From positions 62,001-126,000 of the forward strand of contig JAPKAV010000001.1 of assembly GCA_028825115.1 (NCBI GenBank): a DNA stretch of 64,000 bases, in the 5' to 3' direction. Source of the stretch: Candidatus Nanopelagicales bacterium. Its GTDB lineage: Bacteria > Actinomycetota > Actinomycetes > S36-B12. How positions within the stretch are numbered: the stretch's first letter is position 1; each line of letters begins with the position of its first letter. The translations under genes were made by a program, and so were the position numbers. Below are positions 1 through 9,331 of this stretch, piece after piece. The notes beneath the pieces are model-generated. The model was given only the letters and a program-made list of their open reading frames with translations, was not told the DNA's origin and did no database searches.

Positions 1-1365
1 AAAGTCCCAGATGTCACTGCAACCACGGAGTCATGGAACGAGTACCTCAGTGATTTGAGGAGTGCGCTTTACGCGTCAGAGTCAATGCCACAGATATTTA
101 CTGAGATCCAACCGACGCACTGCCTTGTTTACAACCCGCTTTACCCGACCAATCGTGTTTTCACTGAATTGGCATTGAAAGACCCGCAAATCCAGTACGT
201 CGGTGTTAGTGCGCCCGGTTATGTGCCCGACCGGTATTCAACGATCGCCCTGTATCGCAGCATCAAATCAAGCCAAACTGTCGTGGACTCAAAAACACTT
301 ATCGAGTCAAGCTTGGATCCTTTGTCCAGGTTAGAAATCAAGTTGGTGGCTCGCCAAATGGGTCAACTTGTGCGAGGGAGTGATCCTTGGGTCTATTCAA
401 CCCCTTCTACGGGAAAGCCAACAGAGGAGATCAGGCAAATACTGGGAATAGAAAATGAACTACCAGTCTGCGTGGTGTTGATTGGTAGTCCTGATGAAAC
501 TCGTTCTTCAGCGCTGGTGGGAGCCGAGTACGAACGAATACCAATCGAAGAAATATCTAGCGTCCAAGAATTTATTGAACAAAGCCTTGAAGTGGCTGGG
601 AACTGTCCGGATATCAATTTTATTTTCCGCCTTCACCCCAGGCTGGCCCCAAATAAAAGAGAGTCGTTTCGCTCGCCTGATCTAGATGTAATTGAGGAGT
701 TGCTAGCGGGTCGTCCGAGTAATGTGATTGTTAACTTTCCGAATGATGGAATTGGGCTCTATGACGTGGCGCGGATCGCAAACTTTGGCATCAATCATGC
801 TTCAAGTGCGGGGCTGGAATTTCTTGCATTAGGAATTCCAGTAATCCATTACGATCCACCGAGACTGAATGCCTACCCGCCCAGTCTTGGGTTTGAAGTA
901 CCCAGACTCGATCAAAATAGTTTCCACAAGGCAATAACACAGGCGCGATTAAAGCCAATATCTGCAGAGAACGCAGTCTTGGCGTGGCGCTGGTATGCGG
1001 TCACGCTCCTTAGAGCCGTGACCCACAAGTCTTGGACAAATCAACCACCTAATGTGCAACACCAAAAAATTCCAAGACTGCAGTGGCTAAGGCAGTTGTT
1101 ACCGGACGGATTTAGGGAGCGAGTATCCCGAATTCGCTCAGAAAATAGACGCGCCAAAGAATTAGACACCAAGTCAACTTCCACTATCTCGCTCCCGTGG
1201 ATTGACGAATGTATCATGCGAATAGTTGATTTTGACGACTCGATAATCTGGAACCCAAAGGCAATAATGCGTGGAGATTCACTCAATATTGCAGAGGAAG
1301 TCGAGCAGGTTTCATACGAAGTTCAACGAATATGCGAAATAATTGGGTCCGGAAGAGCGACGTGA
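1..1365 (+). CDS. Capsule-polysaccharide-type glycosyltransferase, 5' end outside window
   Basis: The reading frame is open from the first base, so the N-terminus lies upstream of the window and the first TTG at 55 is not a credible start; 454 residues are visible. The middle holds FRLHPRL followed about 75 residues later by SSAGLEFLALGIPVIHYD, the pattern of the C-terminal nucleotide-sugar-binding half of capsule-synthesis/CDP-glycerol-type GT-B enzymes. No membrane segment is seen, so it is probably a cytoplasmic or membrane-associated transferase. It is followed after 43 bp by the acyltransferase on the same strand. Family placement is by motif only; donor and acceptor are unknown. Confidence 0.7.
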   Translation, partial: KVPDVTATTESWNEYLSDLRSALYASESMPQIFTEIQPTHCLVYNPLYPTNRVFTELALKDPQIQYVGVSAPGYVPDRYSTIALYRSIKSSQTVVDSKTLIESSLDPLSRLEIKLVARQMGQLVRGSDPWVYSTPSTGKPTEEIRQILGIENELPVCVVLIGSPDETRSSALVGAEYERIPIEEISSVQEFIEQSLEVAGNCPDINFIFRLHPRLAPNKRESFRSPDLDVIEELLAGRPSNVIVNFPNDGIGLYDVARIANFGINHASSAGLEFLALGIPVIHYDPPRLNAYPPSLGFEVPRLDQNSFHKAITQARLKPISAENAVLAWRWYAVTLLRAVTHKSWTNQPPNVQHQKIPRLQWLRQLLPDGFRERVSRIRSENRRAKELDTKSTSTISLPWIDECIMRIVDFDDSIIWNPKAIMRGDSLNIAEEVEQVSYEVQRICEIIGSGRAT

Positions 1366-1408
1366 CGTTTCTCCATCTGAGAGAGGCGACACGGCGTGAA
1401 GAAATGTC

Positions 1409-3502
1409 GTGGCAAAATTGGAGGATCGTCGAATTGTTGGACCGGTGAGTAGCTTTAAACCTGTCAGTTGGCGAACGGATATTCAAGGACTTCGTGGCCT
1501 GGCGGTATTACTTGTTGTTCTTTTTCACGCGAACTTGCCGGTTTCGGGGGGCTTTATTGGCGTTGATGTTTTTTTTGTCATATCAGGATACGTAATTACG
1601 CAGAATATCGTGAGACGGATCAACGGCAATTCCTTCAGCTTCAAAGAGTTCTACTGGAGCAGATTTCGTCGACTTGTCCCCGCATTAAGTGCGCTGGTCG
1701 TTATAGTTCTAGTGAGTTCGATTTTTTTTCAATCACCTTTGTTTGACCAAGAATCAACTGGCAAGATGGGTCTGGCATCCATGTTCGCGGTCTCCAATCT
1801 AGTGGCCTATAAGGCACCAAATGGATACTTCGAACAAGGCATTACGCCAAACCCCCTAATAAATACTTGGTCGTTAAGTGTTGAAGAGCAGTTTTATATT
1901 GGATTCACGTTAATTATCTTTCTCACTTTTTTATTCAGGCGCAGCAAAAGAAATGGGGGCATCAGGACGTATCTGATTGTCGGGCTTAGCGCAGTTGCAT
2001 TGCTTTCATTCGTCTTTTGCATCGTGGCTTCGTACCGTACACCTGGAACTTTGCTCTTCATTCCAGAATTGATTAATCCGAGTTTTGCGTTTTTCAGCGC
2101 TGTGACTCGAGCATGGGAATTTTGTGCGGGTGCACTTCTCGCGTTACTCCCGTGGAGAGTTCACCACCACATCCTTGCGCACGTATTCCGTGCTGTTGGA
2201 ATTACTCTAATTTTAAGCTCAGCGGTTCTTATAACTGAAGCGGTGACTTTTCCAGGGATTGTTGTAGTGGTTCCGGTTTTTGGTACTTTTATAGTAATTC
2301 TTGCTGGTAACTCTGAAAGCGGACTTAATTCGTGGGGACTGCGTGGTCGAACACTTAATCGTCTGGGTGATGTGTCCTACTCCTGGTACTTGTGGCACTG
2401 GCCAATGATTGTTTTTGCAGTTGCAATCTTTGGGCGAAGTCAGTGGGTAACGGTCCCCACCGCGACCTTATCGCTAGCAGTAGCCTTTCTGAGCTTGCGA
2501 TTCATTGAAAATCCCAACCGAAAAATCGAACTCTCCGACATTAGGACTTCTATACGGAGGCTGGCACAATGGTTTTTACCACCGATTGTTTTGGCGCTCT
2601 GTTTGCTCTTTATTTCAACTAATTTGTGGTTTAGTGATTCTATAAGGAGTTTTTCCGCTCAAACTCGATTCGAACCAGGGTGGGGTGAAGACTGCACCAT
2701 CGAGATAGCTGATTTTGGGATTGGAAGTCGAGTGTGCACGTGGCCATCAGAATCAGAAGCAAACCCTGTGTATCTGGTTGGAGACTCCGTTGCCGGTCGA
2801 TACCGAGACGAGATTTACGAAATCACATCGAAAGAAAATCGACCGTTAACTGTCGCGGAACATCCTGGTTGCCCATACCTAGGTGTCAAATTGTTTTACT
2901 TCGATGGCCACTCAGCGACCCCCGCAAAGGAATGTCAGCAGGCCAACACCGAGTTCACTAAAGTTTTGTCCCAAGCACCTCCTGGGCTGGTTCTCTTAGC
3001 ATCATCGTCGGTTCCCTTCTATTCCGCTGACACTGCAATCTCGTTTGATGGAATGTCACCGACGGAAGTCCCTGCAGAAAAGAGCGCAATGCTGGATTTA
3101 GGTTTGGTGAAACTGATATCCGTGCTCAAAAAAATGGGCCACTCGGTGGCGCTCGTCCAGAGCCCCCCGGCATTTTTTTCACGGTTGACGTACTTTGAAC
3201 CCCAAGATCAGTGGAGACCCAGTAAATGTACCGGAGTTAACCTTTTAAACGTTGCTGAGAAATGTGGAATGGAACTTTCATTTGATGAACTGGATCAATA
3301 TCAGGGCCTAGTCCGAGATGTCATCCAAAAGGTAGCAAACAACACGCAGTCCCAACTTTTAGATCCACGGGAGTCACTTTGTGCAAAAGCAACTTGCTCA
3401 ACTAATAATGGAGAAACTTGGAAGTACACAGATGGTGTTCACTTGAACGTATTTGGAGCCAAATTGGTCCGCACTCAACTCGAACAAGTAGTAAGAAAAT
3501 GA
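1409..3502 (+). CDS. OafA/YrhL-type O-acyltransferase with C-terminal SGNH domain
   Basis: Integral membrane acyltransferase expected to move acetyl (or similar) groups across the membrane onto surface sugars. Residues about 20-380 form the acyltransferase-3 domain: DIQGLRGLAVLLVVLFHAN carries the conserved arginine and catalytic-type histidine, followed by GGFIGVDVFFVISGYVI and about ten hydrophobic helices. After a last helix near 390-405 comes an extracytoplasmic SGNH esterase-like domain with GDS near residue 450 (YLVGDSVAGRY) and DGVH near residue 673. The length of 697 aa is normal for the fused OafA form. The GTG start follows gene 1 by 43 bp and likely shares its transcript. The glycan target is unknown. 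Confidence 0.9.
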   Translation: MAKLEDRRIVGPVSSFKPVSWRTDIQGLRGLAVLLVVLFHANLPVSGGFIGVDVFFVISGYVITQNIVRRINGNSFSFKEFYWSRFRRLVPALSALVVIVLVSSIFFQSPLFDQESTGKMGLASMFAVSNLVAYKAPNGYFEQGITPNPLINTWSLSVEEQFYIGFTLIIFLTFLFRRSKRNGGIRTYLIVGLSAVALLSFVFCIVASYRTPGTLLFIPELINPSFAFFSAVTRAWEFCAGALLALLPWRVHHHILAHVFRAVGITLILSSAVLITEAVTFPGIVVVVPVFGTFIVILAGNSESGLNSWGLRGRTLNRLGDVSYSWYLWHWPMIVFAVAIFGRSQWVTVPTATLSLAVAFLSLRFIENPNRKIELSDIRTSIRRLAQWFLPPIVLALCLLFISTNLWFSDSIRSFSAQTRFEPGWGEDCTIEIADFGIGSRVCTWPSESEANPVYLVGDSVAGRYRDEIYEITSKENRPLTVAEHPGCPYLGVKLFYFDGHSATPAKECQQANTEFTKVLSQAPPGLVLLASSSVPFYSADTAISFDGMSPTEVPAEKSAMLDLGLVKLISVLKKMGHSVALVQSPPAFFSRLTYFEPQDQWRPSKCTGVNLLNVAEKCGMELSFDELDQYQGLVRDVIQKVANNTQSQLLDPRESLCAKATCSTNNGETWKYTDGVHLNVFGAKLVRTQLEQVVRK

Positions 3503-3544
3503 GAGGGCGAATTTCGCGTCGAGATCTGTTAATACCGAGTCAGA

Positions 3545-4597
3545 TTAAGTCAGAAATTCGAGTGACAATGGAGTCCCAGCGCTAATAGCTGTGCTAAATT
3601 TTTTCCCCAGAACCAGTGGAAAGTCCTTTGGCGGTAGGCCATTGTTAGGTCGAATTGAACGAACATTTTCAGGCGTCAATGCCTCACCTGCTTTTACATC
3701 TTGGACGACAAACAGAGACCGTGAGAATCTCCGGCTGCTTTCGCCTGATTCACTCAACTCAAATGTTGAGATCCCGAGTGCATTTTCAGTTTCCCGGATT
3801 TGTTGCACTAAGTTTTTGAACTCAGATGCTGATGTACTGAATCCGGCATCGAGCCCACCGGCTTCACGGTCAAGAGTGATGTGACGTTCTATCACCCGCG
3901 CGCCCAATGTAACCGCGGCAATAGCAGCAGTCGAAGTCATGGTGTGGTCGGAGTAGCCAGGAATAACATCAAACTGGCTTGCAATAGTGGGAATTGTTAA
4001 CAGGTTCAATTCGGATGCTGGTGCTGGATAAGCCGAGGTGCATTTAAGGACAACAATCTGGTTATTTCCTTCTTCACGGCAAGCGGTAACAGCAGCAACG
4101 ACGTCCTCCTCACGAGCTATACCTGTTGAAATCAATACCGGCTTACCTTGGTGGGCAACGTATCGAATCAATGGAATGTCGACTATCTCAAAGGATGCAA
4201 TTTTGAAAGCTGGAACATCAAGACCCGCCAAGTACTCGACCGCACTCGGATCAAACGGAGAAGAAAAAGCTGCCATTCCCAGTGATTTGGCAAGATCAAA
4301 TAACTCTGCATGCCACTCCCACGGCATGTAGCCTTCAGAATAAATTGAGTGAAGCGTTCTGCCGTCCCAAGCGGTTCCATGGTTAATTTGAAAGATTTCC
4401 GAAGTGGAATTGAAGGTTAACGTGTCGGGGGTGTAAGTCTGAAACTTGACCGCATCTACACCTGCTCCAGCCGCCGCAACGACAGTCTGTCGAGCAATAT
4501 CAATATCTTGATTGTGGTTCGCTGAGACCTCAGCAATGATGTAGGAGGGGAATCCCTCACCTATTTTTTTCCCAGAAATCGTGATGAACTCAGACAT
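3545..4597 (-). CDS. pseI: Pseudaminic acid synthase-like NeuB-family enzyme
   Basis: Condenses phosphoenolpyruvate with a 6-deoxy-2,4-diacetamido hexose to give the nine-carbon nonulosonate. At 350 aa it has normal family length: TIM barrel with AEVSANHNQD and KFQTYTPDT near the N-terminus, GKPVLISTGIA in the centre, the HITLD metal-site segment near residue 240, and a C-terminal antifreeze-like SAF domain from about residue 285. GKPVLISTGIA and the MPWEWHAELF stretch favour PseI over LegI or NeuB; the second NeuB homologue at the right edge differs at both. Its ATG overlaps the upstream GNAT gene by 8 bp, suggesting coupled translation. It is separated from pseF-B-C by two plus-strand genes. 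Confidence 0.85.
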   Translation of the reverse strand: MSEFITISGKKIGEGFPSYIIAEVSANHNQDIDIARQTVVAAAGAGVDAVKFQTYTPDTLTFNSTSEIFQINHGTAWDGRTLHSIYSEGYMPWEWHAELFDLAKSLGMAAFSSPFDPSAVEYLAGLDVPAFKIASFEIVDIPLIRYVAHQGKPVLISTGIAREEDVVAAVTACREEGNNQIVVLKCTSAYPAPASELNLLTIPTIASQFDVIPGYSDHTMTSTAAIAAVTLGARVIERHITLDREAGGLDAGFSTSASEFKNLVQQIRETENALGISTFELSESGESSRRFSRSLFVVQDVKAGEALTPENVRSIRPNNGLPPKDFPLVLGKKFSTAISAGTPLSLEFLT

Positions 4598-5081
4598 GCA
4601 TCTCCTTTATCCACCATCGGCCATCCGTTTTTGGACATTGCTCCATGGTATATCCGGCATTCTCAAAAAGACGCTCGGAAACCTTGTTGTCTTTGTCAAC
4701 ACAGGCATGTAATTGGACGGAGCCATGCGTGTCCAAGAAGTACTTCTCAGCCACCGTTAACAGTCGGCGGGCAAGTCCCTGACCGCGTGCTTCTGGAGAT
4801 ACGGTAATTGAGACTTCGAAAGAATTAGATCCTGTCGTCCTGCGGTCAAATCGAACTTGGCCGAACGGCTCACCGTGAGCATTTTCTCCGATTACAAGGA
4901 CACTCATGGGGTTACGCAGTACCTCGTCGAACCACGCAAGATGATCCTCGATCGAGATGATTTCGCTATCACGGGAGTTTCTGCGTGAATCCGGATCGTT
5001 GCGCCACCGCAAAACTTCAAGGGAATCTGCGGAAGTTGCGGGACGTATCCGTACCGGATCACTTCTCAACGGTGAGGGCAA
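4590..5081 (-). CDS. GNAT N-acetyltransferase (PseH-like candidate)
   Basis: 163 aa with the GNAT fold: LRWRNDPDSRR near the N-terminus, acetyl-CoA loop VSPEARGQGLARRLL near 90-105, and VDKDNKVSERLFENAGYTM at the C-terminal end. The early WRND motif resembles PseH and the GNAT domain sometimes fused behind PseG. Overlap with pseI implies a role in N-acetylating the amino sugar precursor. The start is uncertain: TTG at 5081 has only a weak GAGAGA in front and a second TTG lies at 5069. The frame is open upstream to a stop near 5199 without a start codon. A second GNAT sits behind pseC, so which is the true 4-amino acetyltransferase cannot be decided here. Confidence 0.75.
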   Translation of the reverse strand: MPSPLRSDPVRIRPATSADSLEVLRWRNDPDSRRNSRDSEIISIEDHLAWFDEVLRNPMSVLVIGENAHGEPFGQVRFDRRTTGSNSFEVSITVSPEARGQGLARRLLTVAEKYFLDTHGSVQLHACVDKDNKVSERLFENAGYTMEQCPKTDGRWWIKEMHV

Positions 5082-5367
5082 TCTCTCGAAAGAGGGGTAA
5101 AGCCGAATTGTTACCCCAGAAATACAAAGTACGGCGTTGTGGTTGGGCCGTTTTTTGAACGTGAACGAACCTGAAGTGCGGCTTTCGGAATCGCGCTAGA
5201 ACTGACTTGTCGCCTTTCCATTCCACTTGTGATCGCACCTTATGGGCTGCTGCGGTCGCTTTGCGGCTTACCCCGCCCAGGCCACGAGCAAAGGCAACCA
5301 AAGGAAATGTTCGCTTCGCTTTAGTCAACCGTCTGTCTTCACCGTTTCTCTCGTGATCGTGGCTCAC
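5059..5367 (-). CDS. Possible small basic protein, unrecognised
   Basis: A 102-codon frame, rich in Lys/Arg, filling most of the interval between the divergent methyltransferase and the GNAT gene, which it overlaps by 23 bp. ATG 5367 is preceded by GGTGAG about 5 nt upstream, a plausible ribosome site. No domain, signal peptide or membrane helix is recognised. It could be chance; it occupies the place where pseG might be expected but does not resemble PseG. Confidence 0.25.
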   Translation of the reverse strand: MSHDHERNGEDRRLTKAKRTFPLVAFARGLGGVSRKATAAAHKVRSQVEWKGDKSVLARFRKPHFRFVHVQKTAQPQRRTLYFWGNNSALPLFREIALTVEK

Positions 5368-5435
5368 CCGCTTGTACCCCTTAGCTTTTTGGAATACCCA
5401 TCTGACTTCGCTAGTCTAGGCGGGAGACAATAATT

Positions 5436-6749
5436 GTGAAAGCGATGTACCGAGACTGCTTTCATGGCGTCATCATGAATCATGTGATCAGAGAGAGAGC
5501 CGAAACTGTGGCAAAATTGAAGAACTGTCGGGTCTGCGGCACTACCGACCTCATTGAAGTCCTCAATTTTGGTGACCTCGCGCTAACCGGAGTGTTCCCA
5601 GCCACTCGTGAAGAACAGATCTCCTCCGGTGAAGTCCGACTATTGGTGTGCAATGACTGTGGCCTAGTTCAACTCGGAGATACTTTCCCGCCGGAGGAAA
5701 TGTACGGGGACAATTATGGCTACCGCAGCGGACTAAATGCATCCATGGTTTCCCACCTCAAACGGATTGCCAGTCGCTTAGAAATCCGCTCAAACTTGAA
5801 ACCTACCCAGACAGTCCTAGATATCGGTGCCAATGACGGAACGTTGCTCCGAAGTTACGGTGTGGAAGGGATCAACAGAATCGGCATCGATCCAACAATT
5901 GCCAAATTCAGTGAGTTTTACGAACAAGATAACGAAACCAGCTCGGTAAAAACTGTCGCGGACTTTTTCAGTGCAAATAATTTTGATGCGGTCAGCGAAG
6001 ACCGAGCCAGCATCGTCACTTCAATTGCCATGTTTTACGACCTTGATAACCCGGTTGCTTTCGCAAAAGACGTGAAACATTGCCTCACGCCAGAAGGAAT
6101 TTGGTATTTCGAGCAGAGCTACATGCCCTGGATGCTGCGCAGCGGCGCTTACGACACGATCTGTCATGAGCACTTGGAGTACTACTCTTTGACAACAATT
6201 AGGCGAATCCTTGATGATGCCGGACTCTATTTGATCGATGCTGCCACCAACGCGGTCAATGGCGGATCCATTTCCGTCCTCGCCTCTCCGTCACCCGGAG
6301 CGGGAGTCTCTGTGTACGCCCAATGGCTCCTTGAGCAAGAAGCTGAGGCAAAGGTCCACGAACCAGCAACCTGGGTTGAGTTCCGAAACCGGGTCGAGCA
6401 GCGGCAACACGACCTCAAATCTTTGCTCGAACGGCTAAAGGACTCTGGCGCGTCGGTGATGGGTCTGGGTGCCTCAACCAAAGGCAATGTGTTGGTCATG
6501 ACTACCCCGGTCACCGAGGAGCTCGTCTCCAAAGTCGGTGACGTGAATCCATACAAATACGGAAGATTCCTACCCGGCTCACACATCCCGATCGTCAGCG
6601 AGGAAGAAGTACTCGCGGAGAATCCCGACTACCTTCTCATTTTACCGTGGCATTTTCGAGAAACCTTTATGGAAAGGCTGCAGCCGTACCTTGCCGGCGG
6701 CGGTCGCCTTATCTTCCCGCTCCCAGATCTAGAAGTAGTTGGCTACTAA
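5436..6749 (+). CDS. NDP-sugar C-methyltransferase family protein (zinc-finger type)
   Basis: SAM-dependent methyltransferase of the TylC3/EvaC/NovU type that methylates carbon of deoxy-ketosugars. Order: N-terminal zinc site CRVCG near residue 27 with CNDCGLVQL about 48 residues later; SAM motif VLDIGANDGTLLRSYG near 128; CHEHLEYYSL near 237, the usual catalytic-region signature; C-terminal domain with MGLGASTKGNVLV and PGSHIPIVSEEE. 437 aa is slightly longer than the family norm of about 410, and GTG 5508 (MAKLKNCRVCG) is a good alternative start; GGGAG lies 11 nt before GTG 5436. The substrate could be a dideoxy-ketosugar made from the locus, but this is inference. Confidence 0.85.
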   Translation: MKAMYRDCFHGVIMNHVIRERAETVAKLKNCRVCGTTDLIEVLNFGDLALTGVFPATREEQISSGEVRLLVCNDCGLVQLGDTFPPEEMYGDNYGYRSGLNASMVSHLKRIASRLEIRSNLKPTQTVLDIGANDGTLLRSYGVEGINRIGIDPTIAKFSEFYEQDNETSSVKTVADFFSANNFDAVSEDRASIVTSIAMFYDLDNPVAFAKDVKHCLTPEGIWYFEQSYMPWMLRSGAYDTICHEHLEYYSLTTIRRILDDAGLYLIDAATNAVNGGSISVLASPSPGAGVSVYAQWLLEQEAEAKVHEPATWVEFRNRVEQRQHDLKSLLERLKDSGASVMGLGASTKGNVLVMTTPVTEELVSKVGDVNPYKYGRFLPGSHIPIVSEEEVLAENPDYLLILPWHFRETFMERLQPYLAGGGRLIFPLPDLEVVGY

Positions 6750-6758
6750 GTAATAACA

Positions 6759-7685
6759 ATGCGGAATTTTGGGGTAATGCTTAAGTCGTATCTACCGGAT
6801 ATTGACTACACCAAAAGGTTTCTTGAATCGTTCAAAAAGTTCGCTACGGAACCAATCCCACTCTATGTAGTTGTGCCTGACTCAGATGTGCAAGTATTTG
6901 AAAAAATTGTTGGCGCAACAGGTGAAGTCTTGCCCGAATCACTGTGGCGTGATCACTTAGTTGACTACCGAATTCATGGAAACGCTCCTGGTTATATAAA
7001 CCAAGAAATTATTAAACTCGCATTCGCTGAAAAAGGTTTGTTAGCGAACTATCTCTGCGCAGACTCAGAGGCCGTATTCATCAGGCCTTTCAGCAGCGCA
7101 GACTTTATGGCAGATCCTTCCACCCCATTTACATTTGTCACCGAAGATCATGAACTTCAAGTAGATCCGATTTATTACGAACACTATGGAGAAACCCGTG
7201 ACCGCTCTCTTATCGGTCTGCGCAATTTTCTCAACTTGGCTAATGATCAATTTAAAACTTGTCACGGTTTTGGGGTCTTTTCCTCGCAGGTTCTTGAATC
7301 CCTCAGAGAGTTCATGTACACAGAAAAACTTAACTATGCGGACCTCTTGCAGATCTCACCCTATGAATTCAGCTGGTACAACTTTTGGCTAGAGAAAACA
7401 AAAGTGATACCAAGAGTTACAAGAGAACCAGTGTTTGAAACTATTCACATGCAACACCAACATTTGGGATATGTGCTTAAACGAGTAGGGATTCAAGACC
7501 TAGCACGTGGATATGTCGGGGTAGTTGTGAATTCTGGCCATTCCAGAGAGCACGGGGTGTTGGATTTTGAGACGGATTTCGTTGATACCTTGTCTCAAAA
7601 TTTAGGTTACGGTCAGATTGTTTCTGCGATCGTTGAAAAGACTTTTCAGCGCATGCCCAGAGTGCGGAAGATTTTCACAGGATAA
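6759..7685 (+). CDS. DUF6492-family putative glycosyltransferase
   Basis: 308 aa, clearly paralogous to the minus-strand protein at 13183-14181: both share an MLKSY/LVKSY start, YVVVP, PGYINQEIIKLAF, NYLCADSEA/NYLCVDSDA, FTFVTEDHELQ/FTFLTEDRELQ, ISPYE, and ARGYV(G/A)VVVNS. The acidic CADSEAVFI segment sits where a GT-A enzyme would carry its DxD-like metal site. Nine bases separate it from the methyltransferase, so they are probably co-transcribed. The 3' end overlaps the convergent GNAT gene by 11 bp. Biochemical activity is inferred from family context only. Confidence 0.75.
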   Translation: MRNFGVMLKSYLPDIDYTKRFLESFKKFATEPIPLYVVVPDSDVQVFEKIVGATGEVLPESLWRDHLVDYRIHGNAPGYINQEIIKLAFAEKGLLANYLCADSEAVFIRPFSSADFMADPSTPFTFVTEDHELQVDPIYYEHYGETRDRSLIGLRNFLNLANDQFKTCHGFGVFSSQVLESLREFMYTEKLNYADLLQISPYEFSWYNFWLEKTKVIPRVTREPVFETIHMQHQHLGYVLKRVGIQDLARGYVGVVVNSGHSREHGVLDFETDFVDTLSQNLGYGQIVSAIVEKTFQRMPRVRKIFTG

Positions 7686-8241
7686 GTGCGTGAATGTGGG
7701 AGTTTGTAAACCTTGCATTTACAAAGTGGTGGTCGTGTAGTACACCATCTTCAACGAAACCATTGGCCTCCAAAATCGGGATAAGGGTCTGTCTGAACGA
7801 GTAGGTTTCAGTGGTCAGTTTGTGCAGGCCAATGTTTTTAGCAGTCAATCTGATAAGCGAAAGATAGTTATGCCAATCACTTTCAAAAGTGGTTGGATCT
7901 TGACGATCAGGTGGTGTGAGAAAGGAAACTTCAGCGCGGTGATCTCCCCAGTGAATATGGACGAGAGCTCCATATCCGATTAACTCCATTCCCTTAAAAA
8001 AGGTGAACATGAACTGGTCAGGAAATTCCTGAGCAAACTGGGGTCGAACAACCTCCGCGAAATAGTCGTCTTGTTGTGACTGACTTAACGGCTCGATCTG
8101 GCGAAGCACCTCTAGCTGGGAGTTTCTCCACTGTCGAATCGGATTCCGAGCCTCCCAAGTCACGGGACGCAATGAGTAGTCTGTTGATGCAACCCCAAGA
8201 ATCAGATCGGGATAGAAAGTGTATTTCTCTGGCCAATCCAT
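7675..8241 (-). CDS. GNAT-fold N-acetyltransferase behind pseC (PseH candidate)
   Basis: 188 aa. Visible GNAT-like elements: LRPVTWEARNPIRQWRNSQ near 23-42, a central strand FKGMELIGYGALVHI, and NIGLHKLTTETYSF plus ILEANGFVEDGVLHDHHFV at the C-terminus, as in sugar acetyltransferases. The acetyl-CoA pyrophosphate loop is less canonical than in the 4590-5081 protein. Its ATG overlaps the pseC stop by one base (TAATG), so it is translationally coupled last in pseF-pseB-pseC. This position favours the 4-N-acetylation step after PseC. The family call is firm in outline, the step inferred. Confidence 0.7.
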   Translation of the reverse strand: MDWPEKYTFYPDLILGVASTDYSLRPVTWEARNPIRQWRNSQLEVLRQIEPLSQSQQDDYFAEVVRPQFAQEFPDQFMFTFFKGMELIGYGALVHIHWGDHRAEVSFLTPPDRQDPTTFESDWHNYLSLIRLTAKNIGLHKLTTETYSFRQTLIPILEANGFVEDGVLHDHHFVNARFTNSHIHALIL

Positions 8242-9326
8242 TATTTGACCACAGTTTTGCGGATCTCACGAACTACAGTGTCCTGATCTTTACGAGAGAG
8301 ACCAGGGTGAATTGGAATGCTGATGAGGCCTTCATAAACCTGTTCACAATTCGGTAGGCCTCCGGGTGGCAATTCAATGTCCGTACTGATGCCGTGATGG
8401 TGAACGGGAACGTAATGGACCTGAACACCAATCCCAGCCTGACGCAGTTCGCGGAACACCCTCGCCCGTTCGGCAACATGGATGGCAAACAGGTGATAGC
8501 CGTGTAATGCCCCACTCGGTGCTGCGGGTGGGAGAGTGACCGGCAGGTCAGCAAGTAATTCACGGTAGCGTTCCGCTATCTCGTTGCGTTGGGAGATAAA
8601 GGAATCGAGTCGGTGGAGTTGACTGAGTCCTAATGCCGCTTGAATGTCGGTTAACCGGTAGTTGTAACCCAAGGTTTCAGCGTTATACAGCCAAGTGTTG
8701 GGATCAGGGTCGCGAACTATTCCGTGCGAGCGAAGTAGCCGAAGTTTCTCAGCAAGTTCAGCACTGTTGGTTGTGACCATGCCACCCTCACCAGTGGTGA
8801 TTGGCTTCACCGGATGAAACGAGAAAACACACATGTCACTATGCGTGAGTGCACCAACTTTTTCAGTGGTTGAGCGGGCACCTAGCGCATGCGACGCATC
8901 TTCGATCACCCAGCGACCTTCACGTGAAAAATTAGAAAGCTCAACAGGTAAACCTGCGTAGTGGACCGGAATTACCGCACGAGCATCAATGGAAACAAGA
9001 TCAAGATTGATGTTGTAAGTATGTGGATCAATATCGGCTAGCCCCGGTTGCGCCCCCACGTACCGAGCACAGTTAGCAGATGCAATAAACGACAGTGGGC
9101 TGGTAACAACGGTGTCGGTTGCCGTGAGATCAATTACGGCGCAGGCGGCATGCAGTGCGGCGGTGGCGGACGTGAATGAAACAGCAAACTTGGCTCCGAC
9201 GTAGTCGGCAACTCCTTCTTCAAAATCTGTTACAGCAGGACCCGAAGTGAGATAGTTACTGGCAAGGACTTTCTCAACGGCCGCAATGTCACTTGCGTCA
9301 ATGCTCTGTCGTCCGTAAGGAATCAT
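8241..9326 (-). CDS. pseC: UDP-4-amino-4,6-dideoxy-N-acetyl-altrosamine transaminase
   Basis: PLP-dependent DegT/DnrJ/EryC1 aminotransferase, 361 aa, that adds the 4-amino group to the 4-keto product of PseB. It starts with MIPYGRQSID and NYLTSGPAV, typical of PseC; SFTSATAALHAA binds the cofactor phosphate; VIEDASHALGA near 143 holds the PLP aspartate; FSFHPVKPITTGEGG near 170 carries the Schiff-base lysine. The C-terminal HYVPVHHHG is also family-typical. It lies 5 bp behind pseB and overlaps the downstream GNAT by one base, so it belongs to the minus-strand pse operon. All key residues appear intact. Confidence 0.92.
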   Translation of the reverse strand: MIPYGRQSIDASDIAAVEKVLASNYLTSGPAVTDFEEGVADYVGAKFAVSFTSATAALHAACAVIDLTATDTVVTSPLSFIASANCARYVGAQPGLADIDPHTYNINLDLVSIDARAVIPVHYAGLPVELSNFSREGRWVIEDASHALGARSTTEKVGALTHSDMCVFSFHPVKPITTGEGGMVTTNSAELAEKLRLLRSHGIVRDPDPNTWLYNAETLGYNYRLTDIQAALGLSQLHRLDSFISQRNEIAERYRELLADLPVTLPPAAPSGALHGYHLFAIHVAERARVFRELRQAGIGVQVHYVPVHHHGISTDIELPPGGLPNCEQVYEGLISIPIHPGLSRKDQDTVVREIRKTVVK

Positions 9327-9331
9327 AATTG

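Noticed and set aside
1-1365. First gene considered as the missing PseG
   Set aside because: It lacks the N-terminal GxGHxxR loop region of PseG in the visible part and its HPR and SSAGLEF motifs fit capsule glycosyltransferases better.
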